A stretch of DNA of 36,252 bases from Roseofilum reptotaenium CS-1145 (GTDB lineage: Bacteria > Cyanobacteriota > Cyanobacteriia > Cyanobacteriales > Desertifilaceae): the NCBI RefSeq assembly GCF_028330985.1, contig NZ_JAQMUE010000045.1, positions 1-36,252 of the forward strand, read 5' to 3'. Under the pieces are notes generated by a model. That model was not told the DNA's origin and did no database searches. It saw nothing but the letters and a program-made list of their open reading frames with translations. Below are positions 16,546 to 27,247 of this stretch, in pieces. The first letter of the stretch is position 1; the number at the start of each line of letters is the position of its first letter. The position numbers were made by a program, and so were the translations under genes.

Positions 16546-16902
16546 TCTATTCCTCCTACAATAAATCAACAAGCTCCCTCTTCTGTCGCATTCCGAAAAG
16601 CTAAAGCTTTTCGGAATCTTATATCAATTTAAAATTGAAAATTTTAAATGGGTATGGGTTGGAGAAAATTGCCTCTAGCGACGCTAATATCAGGATCTAC
16701 ACTGTGAAAGATTTATTTAGAAATGTCCTAACCATAAAACGTAACACTATAATTCCCAATATGTCTATTCCCTATTCCCTGTCAGCCGCCTCATGGTCCC
16801 AGAATGGGAAAAGAGGGAGAGGGGATAAGCACAAAAACCTAGCTTTTTTGAAAAGATGCGCTATACTGTCCCAAACTGTTGACCGATGGTGGAAGTAAGC
16901 TG
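16546..16902. other. intergenic region after the protease gene
   Basis: This stretch holds the hairpin at 16590-16617 and a run of TATTCCC/GGGAAAAGAGGG repeat-like sequence near 16760-16830. An 87-codon frame here (16635-16898) has no family resemblance and overlaps the repeats, so I do not call it a gene. Confidence 0.45.
16590..16617. terminator. perfect 13-bp hairpin downstream of htrA-like gene
   Basis: ATTCCGAAAAGCT (16590-16602) and AGCTTTTCGGAAT (16605-16617) pair perfectly around an AA spacer. It lies 45 bp after the protease stop and could end its transcript, although no T tract follows directly. Confidence 0.5.
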
Positions 16903-17082
16903 ATGTCAGAACAAACCTGTCCCGTCTGTGGTGTCAAGATTCAAAAGATGGTCGGTAGCGATCGGGTTTTGTTTTCCTATGGGCCGCCAGCCACTCGCGA
17001 CAAATTATGGCAAAAGGTTTGCCAGTATGTACAAAAACCCAGTTGTATTAACCAAGATCAAGCTAATAATCCTGCAAAATAG
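16903..17082 (+). CDS. small conserved cysteine protein, possible zinc ribbon
   Basis: 59 residues. It starts MSEQTCPVCG, then has VLFSYGPPATRDKLWQKVCQYV and ends QKPSCINQD. The CPVCG knuckle plus two later Cys (in KVCQY and PSCIN) could make a four-Cys zinc site. I recognise this as a short cyanobacterial hypothetical protein, with no known function. The frame could begin earlier (TTG 16879), but ATG 16903 has GGAAG 7 bases upstream. It is convergent with the xdhC gene, with 20 bp between stops. Confidence 0.65.
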   Translation: MSEQTCPVCGVKIQKMVGSDRVLFSYGPPATRDKLWQKVCQYVQKPSCINQDQANNPAK

Positions 17083-17102
17083 CTAAGTTAGTCAAATATC
17101 TC

Positions 17103-18074
17103 CTAACGGTTTGCTTCCGATAAAGGTAAACCGGTTCCACCCCGTTGGACTAAGACTAACTCGGCTCCAATACTAATGGCAATTTCTGCTGGTGTTAAGG
17201 CTCCAATATCCAATCCAATGGGGGCATAGATCCGATTGAGTTTATCTAAAGGAATGGGATAATCTGCGAGTGCTTTGTGGATTTTGTTCACCCGTTTAAC
17301 CGATCCAATCATGCCAATATAGCGATGGGGGAGATTGTTCTGTAGCAAACTCGTTAGGGCTTCGAGGTCGTAATCATATCCACGAGTGACCATGGCGATA
17401 TAAAGGGGATGATGATAAGGCCATTGGTCTAAAAGGGTGGTTATGGAATCGGTGCAAATCGCTAATGCAGAGGGGAAACGCTCAGGATTAGCCCATTGGG
17501 GGCGATCGTCTTGAATAACGACTTGAAAGCCTAATAATGTAGTAACTTGAGCGAGTTTTTCCCCCACATGACCTGCACCGATAATCAGGAGTAGGGGAGG
17601 AGGTTCAATCAAGTCGATAAATCCTGATTGTGGGGAGGGTTGGGGAGAGTTCAGGCTGAGAAGATGGGGAGAGAAACCGGGAGAAAAGGGGGTAAATAGA
17701 CGCACCGTATGACCCTGATTGAGCCGATCTAGGATACGGGTGATTAACATGATCGCCGCTTCTCCGGACCATTTAGCCACCCACACCTGCATTTGCCCCC
17801 CACAAACCCCCTCGGTAACTCGCTGAACTGCACCGGATAGGTCAATGTTCACCTTCTGCGGATCGCCCGATGCTAAAACGTTCTCCATGGTGCTTAAAAC
17901 CTTGGCTTCTCCCGCTCCTCCGCCAATGGTATCCAACAGCGTGCCATCGCCACAGAGCGCCATTTTCGCCCCCACTTCCCTCGGTACAGAGCCAGTTGTT
18001 TTGATGACTGTGGCGATCGCCACATCTTGGGTTTGCAAAGGCTTGAGTAACTGTTGATAAAATTGCAGTGACAT
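17103..18074 (-). CDS. xdhC: XdhC/CoxI-family molybdenum cofactor insertion protein
   Basis: XdhC binds molybdopterin, promotes its sulfuration and delivers it to xanthine dehydrogenase-type enzymes. The N-terminal XdhC_CoxI domain is seen in IKTTGSVPREVGAKM and EGVCGGQMQVWVA. The C-terminal XdhC_C Rossmann domain starts LLLIIGAGHVGEKLA, with QDDRPQWANPERF and YIGMIGSVKR later. It has 323 residues from ATG 18074. The frame runs 19 codons further upstream but overlaps the divergent gene. It shares a 66-bp divergent region with the amidohydrolase gene. No xanthine dehydrogenase gene lies in the window. Confidence 0.87.
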   Translation of the reverse strand: MSLQFYQQLLKPLQTQDVAIATVIKTTGSVPREVGAKMALCGDGTLLDTIGGGAGEAKVLSTMENVLASGDPQKVNIDLSGAVQRVTEGVCGGQMQVWVAKWSGEAAIMLITRILDRLNQGHTVRLFTPFSPGFSPHLLSLNSPQPSPQSGFIDLIEPPPLLLIIGAGHVGEKLAQVTTLLGFQVVIQDDRPQWANPERFPSALAICTDSITTLLDQWPYHHPLYIAMVTRGYDYDLEALTSLLQNNLPHRYIGMIGSVKRVNKIHKALADYPIPLDKLNRIYAPIGLDIGALTPAEIAISIGAELVLVQRGGTGLPLSEANR

Positions 18075-18140
18075 AGCTGGGTGCTGAACTGCCCTTGGAT
18101 GGTCTCTCTGGATTATATCGCCATTACCCATTACCCATTA

Positions 18141-19379
18141 ATGACTATGATTGAAACTCTGCAAATTAATGCCCAACGTCTCCAGAGTTCCTTAGAAGAA
18201 CTGGCGAAAATTGGTCAAAAGGGCGATCGCAGTATTTGTCGCCTTGCCTTTTCTGACGAAGATCTCCAAGCACGTGCCCTAGTGCGTCAGTGGATGGAAG
18301 AAGCAGGCATGAGAGTCCGAGTTGATAGTGCCGGAAACTTGCGCGGAACCTATCCCGGAAAACAGCCCCATCTTCCCGTCTTAGCCACCGGTTCCCATCT
18401 CGATACAGTCGTGTCTGGCGGTAAGTTTGACGGAGCATTGGGAGTCCTTGCTGGACTTGAAGTGGTTCGGGTTTTAAATGACCATCAACAACACTTCAAT
18501 CATCCTCTAGAAGTCATTGTCTTAACTGATGAAGAAAGCACCATGATCGGTTGTAAAGCGATTTCTGGAAGGGCATCTTTAAATCCAGAAGACTATCAAA
18601 CCAAAGTCAATCTTTCTATCATCGATGCCTTAGCTAAAGTGGGCGGTAATTGGCACACTTTAGCCGAAGCGAAACAAAGCCGCCAAGACATCGCCGCCTT
18701 TTTAGAGTTGCATGTCGAGCAAGGAGCCGTCCTAGAACAATTGGGTAAACAAATTGGGATTGTTCAAGGGATTGTTGGCCAACAACGCTATATCGTCACC
18801 GTTAAAGGTAGAGCTAACCATGCTGGAACCACACCGATGGGAATGCGTAAAGATGCCCTCACTGCTGCCGCTCGAATTGTCCTCGGAGTCGAACACTTAG
18901 CCGAATCGGCTCCTGGCGATCCAGTTGCTACGGTAGGCACACTGCAAGTGTTTCCCAATGCCCCTAATATTATTCCCAGCTTAGTTAAAATGACTGTCGA
19001 TATTCGAGATTTGAATCAGCCAAGCCTCGACGGTTTAGTCGCTGACTTAACAATCCAATTAGAACAAATTTCGACGGCGACAGGAACTCAAATTACCATC
19101 GAACCCCTGCTGAACGTTCAAGCGACTCTCGCCTCTGCCAAAATTCAACAGCAGATCGCCAGTGTGTGCCAAGACTTAGGATTAAGCCATCTTTCCCTCC
19201 CTAGTCGCGCGAGTCATGATGCCCAAGAATTGGGACGCTGTACGGATATGGGGATGATTTTCGTGCCTTCTCAAGGGGGAATTAGCCATTCCGGAGAAGA
19301 GTATACTGGCGATCGCGATTGTCTGCAAGGAGCAAGGGTTTTATTGCATACTTTACTAAAATTGGATCAAGAATATTAG
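18141..19379 (+). CDS. M20-family allantoate amidohydrolase / N-carbamoyl-amino-acid hydrolase
   Basis: A binuclear metal hydrolase of 412 residues. Metal and catalytic motifs: GSHLDTVVSGGKFDG (His and Asp ligands, about 78-92), TDEESTMIGCKAISG (Glu pair, about 124-138), ELHVEQG (about 186-192), then the dimer/lid domain with GRANHAGTTPM, and the C-terminal SRASHDAQELG and GISHSGEEYT. The AllC and N-carbamoyl-L-amino-acid hydrolase families share these motifs. Divergence from xdhC favours allantoate (purine breakdown). ATG 18141 is chosen; ATG 18147 is as likely, and the longer frame from 18081 overlaps the xdhC promoter region. Confidence 0.82.
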   Translation: MTMIETLQINAQRLQSSLEELAKIGQKGDRSICRLAFSDEDLQARALVRQWMEEAGMRVRVDSAGNLRGTYPGKQPHLPVLATGSHLDTVVSGGKFDGALGVLAGLEVVRVLNDHQQHFNHPLEVIVLTDEESTMIGCKAISGRASLNPEDYQTKVNLSIIDALAKVGGNWHTLAEAKQSRQDIAAFLELHVEQGAVLEQLGKQIGIVQGIVGQQRYIVTVKGRANHAGTTPMGMRKDALTAAARIVLGVEHLAESAPGDPVATVGTLQVFPNAPNIIPSLVKMTVDIRDLNQPSLDGLVADLTIQLEQISTATGTQITIEPLLNVQATLASAKIQQQIASVCQDLGLSHLSLPSRASHDAQELGRCTDMGMIFVPSQGGISHSGEEYTGDRDCLQGARVLLHTLLKLDQEY

Positions 19380-19517
19380 ACATCTCCTAAAATTCTTATT
19401 GATCTCAAAGCAATGCGAAAGCAGCTTCCGAAGTTTCTGGAATTAGTGCTATAGCAGTGCAAAGGATAGTTAGGACATCTTCTGTTGCCTATTGCCTTCT
19501 CCACTGTGTAGCTACAA

Positions 19518-19531
19518 GGGGCGATCGCCCC
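19518..19531. repeat. GC-rich palindrome built on HIP1
   Basis: GGGGCGATCGCCCC is a perfect 14-bp palindrome containing HIP1. It lies in the 165-bp gap between the convergent amidohydrolase and DUF4330 genes. It could act as a weak terminator or just be a HIP1 site. A short heptamer-like GTTGCCTATTGCC tract precedes it. Confidence 0.35.
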
Positions 19532-19544
19532 ATAAGATCGGTTA

Positions 19545-20075
19545 CTATTCAGGAACGCGAACTTCTATCACACTGCCATTGAAGTTATACGTAAACCCTT
19601 CCAACTCTACAGGTGTGCCAATTTTGAGCTTACTATTGCCCAACACTACACCGCTATCAGTAATTTGGGCATTTCCAGTCAGAGTCATTAACATATCGAG
19701 GGAAAAACGACTCTGTTCTCTGGGATCTTCTAAGGCTTTGGCACTACCATCCGGTTGAGGAATAATAACCGGACGTTCTAAGCGTTCTACGGATTTAACG
19801 GTTACGCTTCCATAGGGTTGATTGCGGATAACAATATTGGTTGTCTGGCTTTCTTGGAATTCCTGAATCAAGGCTTCTGGAGTCCGTACACTTAACCCCC
19901 GAACAATAACATCGACTTCTACGGGTTTGGTGACTACTCCCACTTGGGCAACAGATCCAGAGGTTCCTGGATAGAAGAAAATGCCGAATAAGACTAGGCC
20001 GATGACGACGAGCGCGCCGAGATCGAGAATGGAGAATTTGCCAAATAACCGACCTTTTGAATCTAACAGTGCCAT
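19545..20075 (-). CDS. DUF4330 domain membrane protein
   Basis: 176 residues from ATG 20075 (MALLDSKGRLFGKFS). The N-terminal conserved KGRLFGK..ILDLGAL segment is followed by one membrane helix (about 15-36) and a beta-rich extramembrane domain ending in VIEVRVPE. This is the DUF4330 layout common in cyanobacteria. The function is unknown. The frame continues 19 codons upstream, but those residues do not match the family. It lies 115 bp downstream of the adenine deaminase gene on the same strand. Confidence 0.78.
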   Translation of the reverse strand: MALLDSKGRLFGKFSILDLGALVVIGLVLFGIFFYPGTSGSVAQVGVVTKPVEVDVIVRGLSVRTPEALIQEFQESQTTNIVIRNQPYGSVTVKSVERLERPVIIPQPDGSAKALEDPREQSRFSLDMLMTLTGNAQITDSGVVLGNSKLKIGTPVELEGFTYNFNGSVIEVRVPE

Positions 20076-20190
20076 AGTGGAGATAGAAAGAAAACAGGAT
20101 AATCTTGGCTCAGGATAGCATGGGCTAGGCAAAAGGTAATAGGTAATAGGTAATAGAGGATGAACTTTTGCTCAAGGGAGTGCCGGAGAA

Positions 20191-21267
<1,077 letters not shown>

Positions 21268-21488
21268 CTAAAAACTCAATGGGTCAATGAGAGATTTTAT
21301 CTATTCCACATTTTAGCAAATTGATCTAGATTTTGTCCGCTTAGATACATCCCAGTGATTTCGTCAATATAATCCATGATTTTTATCGAGTATTTCTATA
21401 GAGATCCTAGGGGTTTTACAACAGATCTGAAACGGAGAATGATATAATTACCTTTAATATTTTATGATCGTTTTTTTAGAAATCAAAA

Positions 21489-22580
21489 ATGGACTTTGAG
21501 TTTCAGTTTGCCATTATCAGTGATTTACATATTGCCCTACCCCATACCATTTGGGATCATCCTAAGCGCTTCCATCTAGTGGAAATCAGTATTCCAGCCT
21601 TAGAGTTAGCCCTCGATCATCTCAGTCAATTGGATCTGGATTTTTTGCTCTTGCCAGGGGATTTAACTCAACATGGAGAGCCAGAAAATCATCAATGGTT
21701 AAAAGAGTGCCTTTCCCAGTTGCCCTATCCAGTTTATGTGATTCCAGGCAATCATGATATCCCGACTCAGTGGGGCAATGAAACCTCAATTAGTCGTGCT
21801 AAGTTTCCCACCTATTATCATCAATTTGGATATCACCAATCTCGACAAACCGATTATACCTGTGAACTCTTACCAGGTGTGCGTCTCATTGCTTTAGATT
21901 CTAATGAATTTGATGAAGACGGGAAACAATTCGGCTATGGGTATCTGAATGAAGCCCAGTTTGAATGGTTAGAGGATATTTTAGCAACTACGAGTGAACC
22001 CTTACGTTTGGTGATGATTCATCATAATGTGATTGAACATTTACCGGATCAGCGCACTCATTGTTTAGGCCAACGCTATATGTTAAAAAATGGGCCGCGC
22101 TTAATTAATGTATTGCAGGAATCAGGCATCAATTTAATGTTTACCGGTCATTTGCATGTTCAGGATATTGCCCAACAGGGTAATTTATATGAAATTACTA
22201 CCGGATCTTTGGTGAGTTATCCCCATGCTTATCGAACCTTAAAAGTTACCTCGCAAGCTGAGGGAAAAACGAGAATGGAGATTCAATCCCATCAGATAAA
22301 AACCCTTCCCGGTTGGGAGAATTTAGGCGAATTTTCACGGGAATGGATGGGAGAGCGATCGCACCCATTTATGATGCGTCTATTAACCGGAGATCCTTGC
22401 AACTTAACGGAGGAAGACGCACAGCAATGGGTGGTTTCTCTGCGCTATTTTTGGGCAGATATTGCCCAAGGGGATACCCAGTTTCACTTTCCCCATTTTC
22501 CTGAAGATCTGCGAACCTACTTTGAGAGCTTTAGCGCCCAGCCCGATCTAGGGGATAATCACAGAGCGATCGAATTTTGA
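21489..22580 (+). CDS. calcineurin-like metallophosphoesterase
   Basis: A cytoplasmic-looking protein of 363 residues with no signal. Metal motifs in order: AIISDLHIA (about 8-16), LPGDLTQHGE (about 54-63), VIPGNHDIP (about 87-95), MIHHNV (about 177-182) and FTGHLHV (about 218-224). This is the cAMP-phosphodiesterase (CpdA)/Icc-like layout, but the substrate cannot be fixed. The C-terminal ~90 residues are family-specific and Trp/Phe-rich. Start ATG 21489. It is followed by a MITE end and a terminator hairpin. If it is CpdA-like it could degrade cAMP, which would matter given the cyclase and cNMP sensor in this window. Confidence 0.83.
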   Translation: MDFEFQFAIISDLHIALPHTIWDHPKRFHLVEISIPALELALDHLSQLDLDFLLLPGDLTQHGEPENHQWLKECLSQLPYPVYVIPGNHDIPTQWGNETSISRAKFPTYYHQFGYHQSRQTDYTCELLPGVRLIALDSNEFDEDGKQFGYGYLNEAQFEWLEDILATTSEPLRLVMIHHNVIEHLPDQRTHCLGQRYMLKNGPRLINVLQESGINLMFTGHLHVQDIAQQGNLYEITTGSLVSYPHAYRTLKVTSQAEGKTRMEIQSHQIKTLPGWENLGEFSREWMGERSHPFMMRLLTGDPCNLTEEDAQQWVVSLRYFWADIAQGDTQFHFPHFPEDLRTYFESFSAQPDLGDNHRAIEF

Positions 22581-22595
22581 GAGTGTTCGATCGGA

Positions 22596-22650
22596 TATAG
22601 CGCTTTGCGCTAGGGAATGGGCAATAGGAAATAGGAAATAGGCAATAGAA
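22596..22650 (+). repeat. solo MITE left end with heptamer tract
   Basis: TATAGCGCTTTGCGCTA (22596-22612) is followed by tandem GGGAATGGGCAATAGGAAATAGG-type heptamers. It matches the left end of the element at 561, without core or right end. It lies between the phosphoesterase stop and the clpC terminator. Confidence 0.6.
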
Positions 22651-22653
22651 AGA

Positions 22654-22682
22654 AAGACGGTTGACTGAATATCAACCGTCTT
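22654..22682 (-). terminator. hairpin ending clpC (possibly bidirectional)
   Basis: An 11-bp perfect stem, AAGACGGTTGA (22654-22664) and TCAACCGTCTT (22672-22682), with a 7-base loop. Read on the minus strand it is followed by TCTTTCT, as expected for a Rho-independent terminator 60 bp after the clpC stop. It may also end the phosphoesterase transcript from the other side. Confidence 0.75.
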
Positions 22683-22741
22683 AAGAATTAGCTAAAAATA
22701 GCAAGGTTCAGGCTTAAGCCATAGGTTAGAGGAGTTTGCTC

Positions 22742-25210
22742 CTAGTCCGTAGCCTTGGTTAACACTGGAGTCTGTTGATCCTCAGATTGAATGGTCACTT
22801 GTCCAGACTCATCCACGTCAACAACGGCTGTAGACCCTTCACCCACTCGACCAGAGAGGAGTTCTTCCGCTAAGGTGTCTTCCAATAGGCGCATAATGGC
22901 TCGACGCAGAGGACGCGCACCGTAGGCGGGATTATACCCTTCTTCAATCAACCGGTCTTTGAATTTATCGGTGACTTGCAGGGTAATGTCTTTTTCGGTT
23001 AAGCGCTTGAAGACATCCTTGAGCAAGATTTCGGCAATTTCTTTGACTTCTTCCTTGTTCAACTGACGGAAGACGATGATTTCATCTAACCGGTTGAGGA
23101 ACTCAGGACGGAAGTAGGCTTTGAGTTCTTCGTTAACTAAGGAACGGATGCGGTTATATTGGGCATCTTCGGCGTTGTCGTCGAACTCGAACCCAAGTCC
23201 ACCGCCACCTTTTTCAATCACCTTAGACCCAATGTTACTGGTCATGATCAAGAGGGTGTTCTTGAAGTCTACGGTGCGTCCTTTGGCATCGGTTAAACGA
23301 CCATCTTCTAAGATTTGCAGCAGCATGTTGAAGATGTCGGGGTGTGCCTTTTCAATTTCATCGAAGAGAACGACAGTATAGGGACGACGGCGAACGGCTT
23401 CCGTGAGTTGTCCCCCTTCGTTGTATCCAACATATCCAGGAGGAGAACCGATCAGCTTGCTGACGGTGTGCCGTTCCATGTATTCGGACATATCGAGACG
23501 AATCATTGCTTCTTCAGAACCGAAGAAGTAGGAAGCCAGAGCTTTGGTTAACTCGGTTTTTCCAACCCCAGTGGGCCCGGAGAAGATGAAGCTGGCAATG
23601 GGTCGGTTGGGGTTTTTCAGACCAACACGGGCGCGTCTGATGGCGCGGGAGACGGCTTTGACGGCATCTTCTTGACCGATAATCCGAGTATGGAGAGTGT
23701 CTTCCATATGTAGGAGTTTTTCGGATTCGGTTTCGGTGAGTTTGTTGACGGGAACTCCAGTCCAGGAGGCGACGATATGGGCGATGTCTTCTTCGGTAAC
23801 GATGGGGTCATCGCTGACTGAGCCTTCGTCTTTGCCTTTGCTGGCAATGGTGCGAATTTGGGATTTGAGTTCCATTTCGCGATCGCGTAATTCCCCAGCT
23901 CTATCAAAGTCTTGGGAGCGTACCGCATCATCTTTTTGCTTGAGAACACCGCGTAGTTCGCGATCGAGTTCTTTGGCTGCTGGGGGCAGTTTTGAGTTAA
24001 TTAAGCGTACCCGCGATCCGGCTTCATCAATCAAGTCAATGGCTTTATCGGGGAGGTAGCGGTCAGAAATATAGCGATCGCTCAATTTAGCGGCTGCATC
24101 CAAAGATTCATCCGAAATTTTCAACTTGTGGTGCTGTTCGTACCGCTCGCGCAGCCCATGTAAGATCTCGATGGTTTCTTCCACAGAAGGCTCACCCACC
24201 ATCACCGGTTGAAAACGCCGCTCTAGGGCAGCATCCCGCTCGATGTGTTTGCGGTATTCATCTAAGGTTGTGGCTCCAATACATTGAAGCTCGCCCCGAG
24301 CGAGGGCAGGTTTGAGGATATTGGCGGCATCGATCGCCCCTTCAGCCGCTCCTGCACCAATGAGAGTATGGACTTCATCAATCACCAGGATGACATTGGC
24401 TGCTGAACGAATTTCATCCATGATTTTCTTCAGCCGCTCTTCAAACTCTCCTCGGTACTTGGTTCCCGCCACCAGCAGACCGATATCGAGGGTAACGACG
24501 CGCTTATCTTCCAGGATATCCGGGACATCACCATGGGAGATCCGTTGAGCCAACCCTTCGGCGATCGCTGTTTTCCCAACCCCCGGTTCACCGATCAGTA
24601 CCGGGTTATTTTTAGTCCGCCGACCCAAGATTTGGATCACCCGTTCAATTTCCGTTTGCCGACCGACCACCGGATCGAGTTTTCCTTCAGCGGCCAATTG
24701 GGTTAAATTCGACCCAAACTCATCTAACGTTGGGGTCTTATTCGAGGAACGTCCACCTACCGCCGAAACTTCAGCCGTTTCACCGAGCATCCGAATGACC
24801 TGAGTGCGAACCTTAGACAGATCCACGCCCAAATTCTCTAAGACACGGGCAGCTACCCCTTCTCCTTCGCGAATTAAACCCAAAAGTAAATGCTCTGTGC
24901 CAATATAGTTATGTCCCAATTGACGAGCCTCTTCTAGGGATAGCTCTAGAACCCGTTTGGCTCTGGGTGTAAATGGAATTTCTACAGCGACAAATCCCGA
25001 ACCCCGACCGATGATCTTTTCTACCTCAATCCGGGCATCCTTAAGATTGACCCCCATGGATTTCAGGACTTTTGCGGCCACTCCCGTCCCCTCCCCAATC
25101 AAACCGAGAAGGATTTGTTCTGTGCCCACGAAGTTGTGACCCAGGCGGCGGGCTTCCTCCTGAGCTAACATGATCACCTTAATGGCTTTTTCTGTGAAGC
25201 GTTCAAACAT
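22742..25210 (-). CDS. clpC: ATP-dependent Clp protease ATPase subunit ClpC
   Basis: An HSP100 unfoldase that feeds substrates to the ClpP/ClpR protease; essential in several cyanobacteria. At 822 residues it has the normal length. Two Clp-N repeats (about 1-145; [15 protein letters not shown] and [15 protein letters not shown]) are followed by NBD1 with Walker A GEPGVGKT (207-214) and Walker [15 protein letters not shown] segment follows (about 415-450; [17 protein letters not shown]), then NBD2 with [14 protein letters not shown] (near 550) and [13 protein letters not shown]. The C-terminal part carries the ClpP-contact region near GGGLGFEF. Start ATG 25210. It ends at a strong terminator. 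Confidence 0.97.
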   Translation of the reverse strand: MFERFTEKAIKVIMLAQEEARRLGHNFVGTEQILLGLIGEGTGVAAKVLKSMGVNLKDARIEVEKIIGRGSGFVAVEIPFTPRAKRVLELSLEEARQLGHNYIGTEHLLLGLIREGEGVAARVLENLGVDLSKVRTQVIRMLGETAEVSAVGGRSSNKTPTLDEFGSNLTQLAAEGKLDPVVGRQTEIERVIQILGRRTKNNPVLIGEPGVGKTAIAEGLAQRISHGDVPDILEDKRVVTLDIGLLVAGTKYRGEFEERLKKIMDEIRSAANVILVIDEVHTLIGAGAAEGAIDAANILKPALARGELQCIGATTLDEYRKHIERDAALERRFQPVMVGEPSVEETIEILHGLRERYEQHHKLKISDESLDAAAKLSDRYISDRYLPDKAIDLIDEAGSRVRLINSKLPPAAKELDRELRGVLKQKDDAVRSQDFDRAGELRDREMELKSQIRTIASKGKDEGSVSDDPIVTEEDIAHIVASWTGVPVNKLTETESEKLLHMEDTLHTRIIGQEDAVKAVSRAIRRARVGLKNPNRPIASFIFSGPTGVGKTELTKALASYFFGSEEAMIRLDMSEYMERHTVSKLIGSPPGYVGYNEGGQLTEAVRRRPYTVVLFDEIEKAHPDIFNMLLQILEDGRLTDAKGRTVDFKNTLLIMTSNIGSKVIEKGGGGLGFEFDDNAEDAQYNRIRSLVNEELKAYFRPEFLNRLDEIIVFRQLNKEEVKEIAEILLKDVFKRLTEKDITLQVTDKFKDRLIEEGYNPAYGARPLRRAIMRLLEDTLAEELLSGRVGEGSTAVVDVDESGQVTIQSEDQQTPVLTKATD

Positions 25211-25435
25211 GGCGTTTTCCCATCACCTGCTGCTTTTTGGTAAGCTGATTCTAACATAGGAAAATCGTTAGGTTATTGTGCGGTCAGTAACAGAATTTAG
25301 GCCGGTTTTCCGCCCTTCTCCGGAAAATAGGGATGGGGAGATGGGGAGATAAGCGGATGGAGGGGATGGGGAGATCACTGATTAGCAATGGGTAATCCGT
25401 AATCTGTTTTTACTCTCTACAATCCGGGCAAATCC

Positions 25436-26191
25436 TCAATCACGCGGGTTGACTGTATTCGGATCGATACCCATGGCTTGCAAGCGATCTTCTAGTTCTC
25501 GTAATTTAGCTTCAGCAGCATTAGCGCGATCGCGCTCCTGTTCGGCTAGCTCTTGAGAGAGCAGAATCAAATTCCCCTCGGCATCAAAGAACCGTAACCA
25601 AGGAGCCTTTTCCTTAGTTAACGTTCCATCCCAAAGGCCTAACCACAATTCCAAACTCTGACACCATAACCATCCCCGTTCGTCAGGAACAATTTCCTCA
25701 TAGCGGCCATTACTGTTCAAATGCCATCCTTGCAAAGACTGGCGATTGAAGGGATTATAAACAAAATAATCTCGTGTTTTAAAGGTTTGCTCATAGATCT
25801 TTTTTTTCGGGCCGGTATCCTCACTTGCTGTTGAGGGGGACATAAGTTCAACAATTACATCTGGATAACGCCCTTCTTCTTCCCAAACCACCCAACCTTG
25901 ACGCTCTTTTGTGCCATCCACATTTAAGGTCACAAAAAAATCTGGCCCTCTAAAATCGCGATCGCGGGCTTGGCGACTACTGTAGTAGACAAACATATTC
26001 CCACCGGTAAAATAGTCATCGCGTCCTTGATAAGCTTGATGGATGGCTTCAATCAGGACATTCATGGCGATGCGATGGCGATTGCTTTCCAATGTCTCTC
26101 CGTCATCAAAAATTAAATCAGTAGGGGGTAAGGGAGAAGTCCATTCCTGCTCGGTTTCAGTTTCTAAAGTTTGGGTCAGTGCAACAGACAT
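25436..26191 (-). CDS. Uma2-family (DUF820) PD-(D/E)XK-like protein
   Basis: 251 residues. The Uma2 core shows NRHRIAMNVLIEAI, GNMFVYYSS, RGPDFFVTLNV, YPDVIVELMSPSTA (catalytic-type Asp, then ELxSPST), KKKIYEQTFKTRDYFVYNP and LGLWDG. A C-terminal coiled coil follows (EQERDRANAAEAKLRELEDR, about 217-240). Cyanobacterial genomes carry dozens of these. A nuclease role is assumed from the fold but unproven. Start ATG 26191 is supported by AGAGGTGAG just upstream. It stands alone, 81 bp after the mobA stop on the same strand. Confidence 0.87.
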   Translation of the reverse strand: MSVALTQTLETETEQEWTSPLPPTDLIFDDGETLESNRHRIAMNVLIEAIHQAYQGRDDYFTGGNMFVYYSSRQARDRDFRGPDFFVTLNVDGTKERQGWVVWEEEGRYPDVIVELMSPSTASEDTGPKKKIYEQTFKTRDYFVYNPFNRQSLQGWHLNSNGRYEEIVPDERGWLWCQSLELWLGLWDGTLTKEKAPWLRFFDAEGNLILLSQELAEQERDRANAAEAKLRELEDRLQAMGIDPNTVNPRD

Positions 26192-26272
26192 GGCTCACCT
26201 CTGGAATCATGGACTATTGAGTTTTATTATATAGCCTTACACCATCTTCAGGCTTTACTTATTACTTATTAC

Positions 26273-26869
26273 TTAATTACTTAATTTCAAATCTGCGGGT
26301 GTATTGCAGTTGTGGAGGATCTGAGCAATTCTGGCATCTACGGGTAAGGGTTGTACCGGAATGGAGGATAACCAGTGTTGAAAGGCACTACCTCCATTCT
26401 GGATAAAGGATTTTAGAGTCAGTTGATGATCGGGACGGTAAAATCCACACAGGGGTTCCCAGTACTTTCCCTGAATCGGAACAACGGCTAAGGTTGATTC
26501 AGGAATGTCGGAGAGTTGGGCGATCCAATGCTGCAAAAGAGTGGGGTCTAAGTTGGGTAAATCGCAACCGAGCAACAAAATCCAGGGATGTTGAATTCTT
26601 TCCCAAACTTGAGAGAGAGCAACTAAGGGCCCGTTTCCAGGGTTGGACTCGACGATCCACTGGCAATGTGGGGGGGCGATCGCCCGATAGCGATCGGGCC
26701 AAGGCGTAACGATATATACCTGCTCTGTACATTGGGTGGCGACTTCCGATACCCGTTGCAGCAAAGGGACTCCATTCCAGGGAATCAGAGCCTTGTCCTG
26801 TCCCATGCGGGAACTTTGCCCTCCGGCTAAAATGACACTGGCTACGGTAGCACTGGGAAAAATAGACAT
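26273..26869 (-). CDS. mobA: molybdenum cofactor guanylyltransferase MobA
   Basis: Transfers GMP (or a related nucleotide) to molybdopterin to make the dinucleotide cofactor, needed for example by nitrate reductase. It has 198 residues. The nucleotidyltransferase signature is SVILAGGQSSRMGQDKAL (about 12-29), followed by ESNPGNGPLVAL and LLGCDLPNLDP (metal-binding Asp, about 97-107). Start ATG 26869, only 3 bp after the ybjQ stop, so translation is probably coupled. A MocA/other cofactor transferase is the alternative. The presence of XdhC at 17.1 kb makes a molybdenum hydroxylase partner plausible, although XDH-type enzymes may use other cofactor forms. Confidence 0.83.
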   Translation of the reverse strand: MSIFPSATVASVILAGGQSSRMGQDKALIPWNGVPLLQRVSEVATQCTEQVYIVTPWPDRYRAIAPPHCQWIVESNPGNGPLVALSQVWERIQHPWILLLGCDLPNLDPTLLQHWIAQLSDIPESTLAVVPIQGKYWEPLCGFYRPDHQLTLKSFIQNGGSAFQHWLSSIPVQPLPVDARIAQILHNCNTPADLKLSN

Positions 26870-26872
26870 GGG

Positions 26873-27214
26873 TTATTGATAACTCACCGCCGTTCCACTT
26901 GCTGCGACCATCAGCATACTACTGCCACCCGAAACTGAAATGGTTTCATAGTCAAGATCGACACCAATAACTGCATTTGCGCCCATCTTCTGAGCCTCAG
27001 CTACCATTTCCTTCATCGCGGTTTCTTTGGCTTCCCGGAGTGATTTCTCATAAGCTCCCGAGCGCCCGCCCACGATATCACGAATACCAGCAAAAAAATC
27101 TTTGAAGATATTAGCCCCTAAGATTGCCTCTCCACTGACGACACCATGATAAGCGGTAATCTGATATCCATCCAAACCATCTGTTGTAGTAACTAGCACA
27201 ATATAAGTCCTCAT
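26873..27214 (-). CDS. YbjQ/UPF0145 family protein
   Basis: 113 residues. The family pattern is clear: [20 protein letters not shown], then [20 protein letters not shown], the Ala/Lys-rich helix [14 protein letters not shown], and [17 protein letters not shown]. It is described as a putative heavy-metal-binding domain of pentameric ring shape, with unknown cellular role. No Cys cluster is visible here, so metal binding is uncertain. Start ATG 27214. It is in the middle of pyrE-ybjQ-mobA (33 bp after pyrE, 3 bp before mobA). Confidence 0.85.
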   Translation of the reverse strand: MRTYIVLVTTTDGLDGYQITAYHGVVSGEAILGANIFKDFFAGIRDIVGGRSGAYEKSLREAKETAMKEMVAEAQKMGANAVIGVDLDYETISVSGGSSMLMVAASGTAVSYQ

Positions 27215-27247
27215 TCAATCAGAATTTATCTCGATCTTAACCCATCC

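Noticed and set aside
16635-16898. 87-codon plus-strand frame after the protease gene
   Set aside because: The content follows repeat-like intergenic sequence (TATTCCC tracts) with no recognisable protein pattern or good start context.
25320-25375. GGGGAGATGGGGAGAT tract upstream of clpC as a regulatory element
   Set aside because: It is a simple tandem repeat of the kind seen in many gaps of this window and lies downstream of the Uma2 stop region, too far to judge any role in clpC control.
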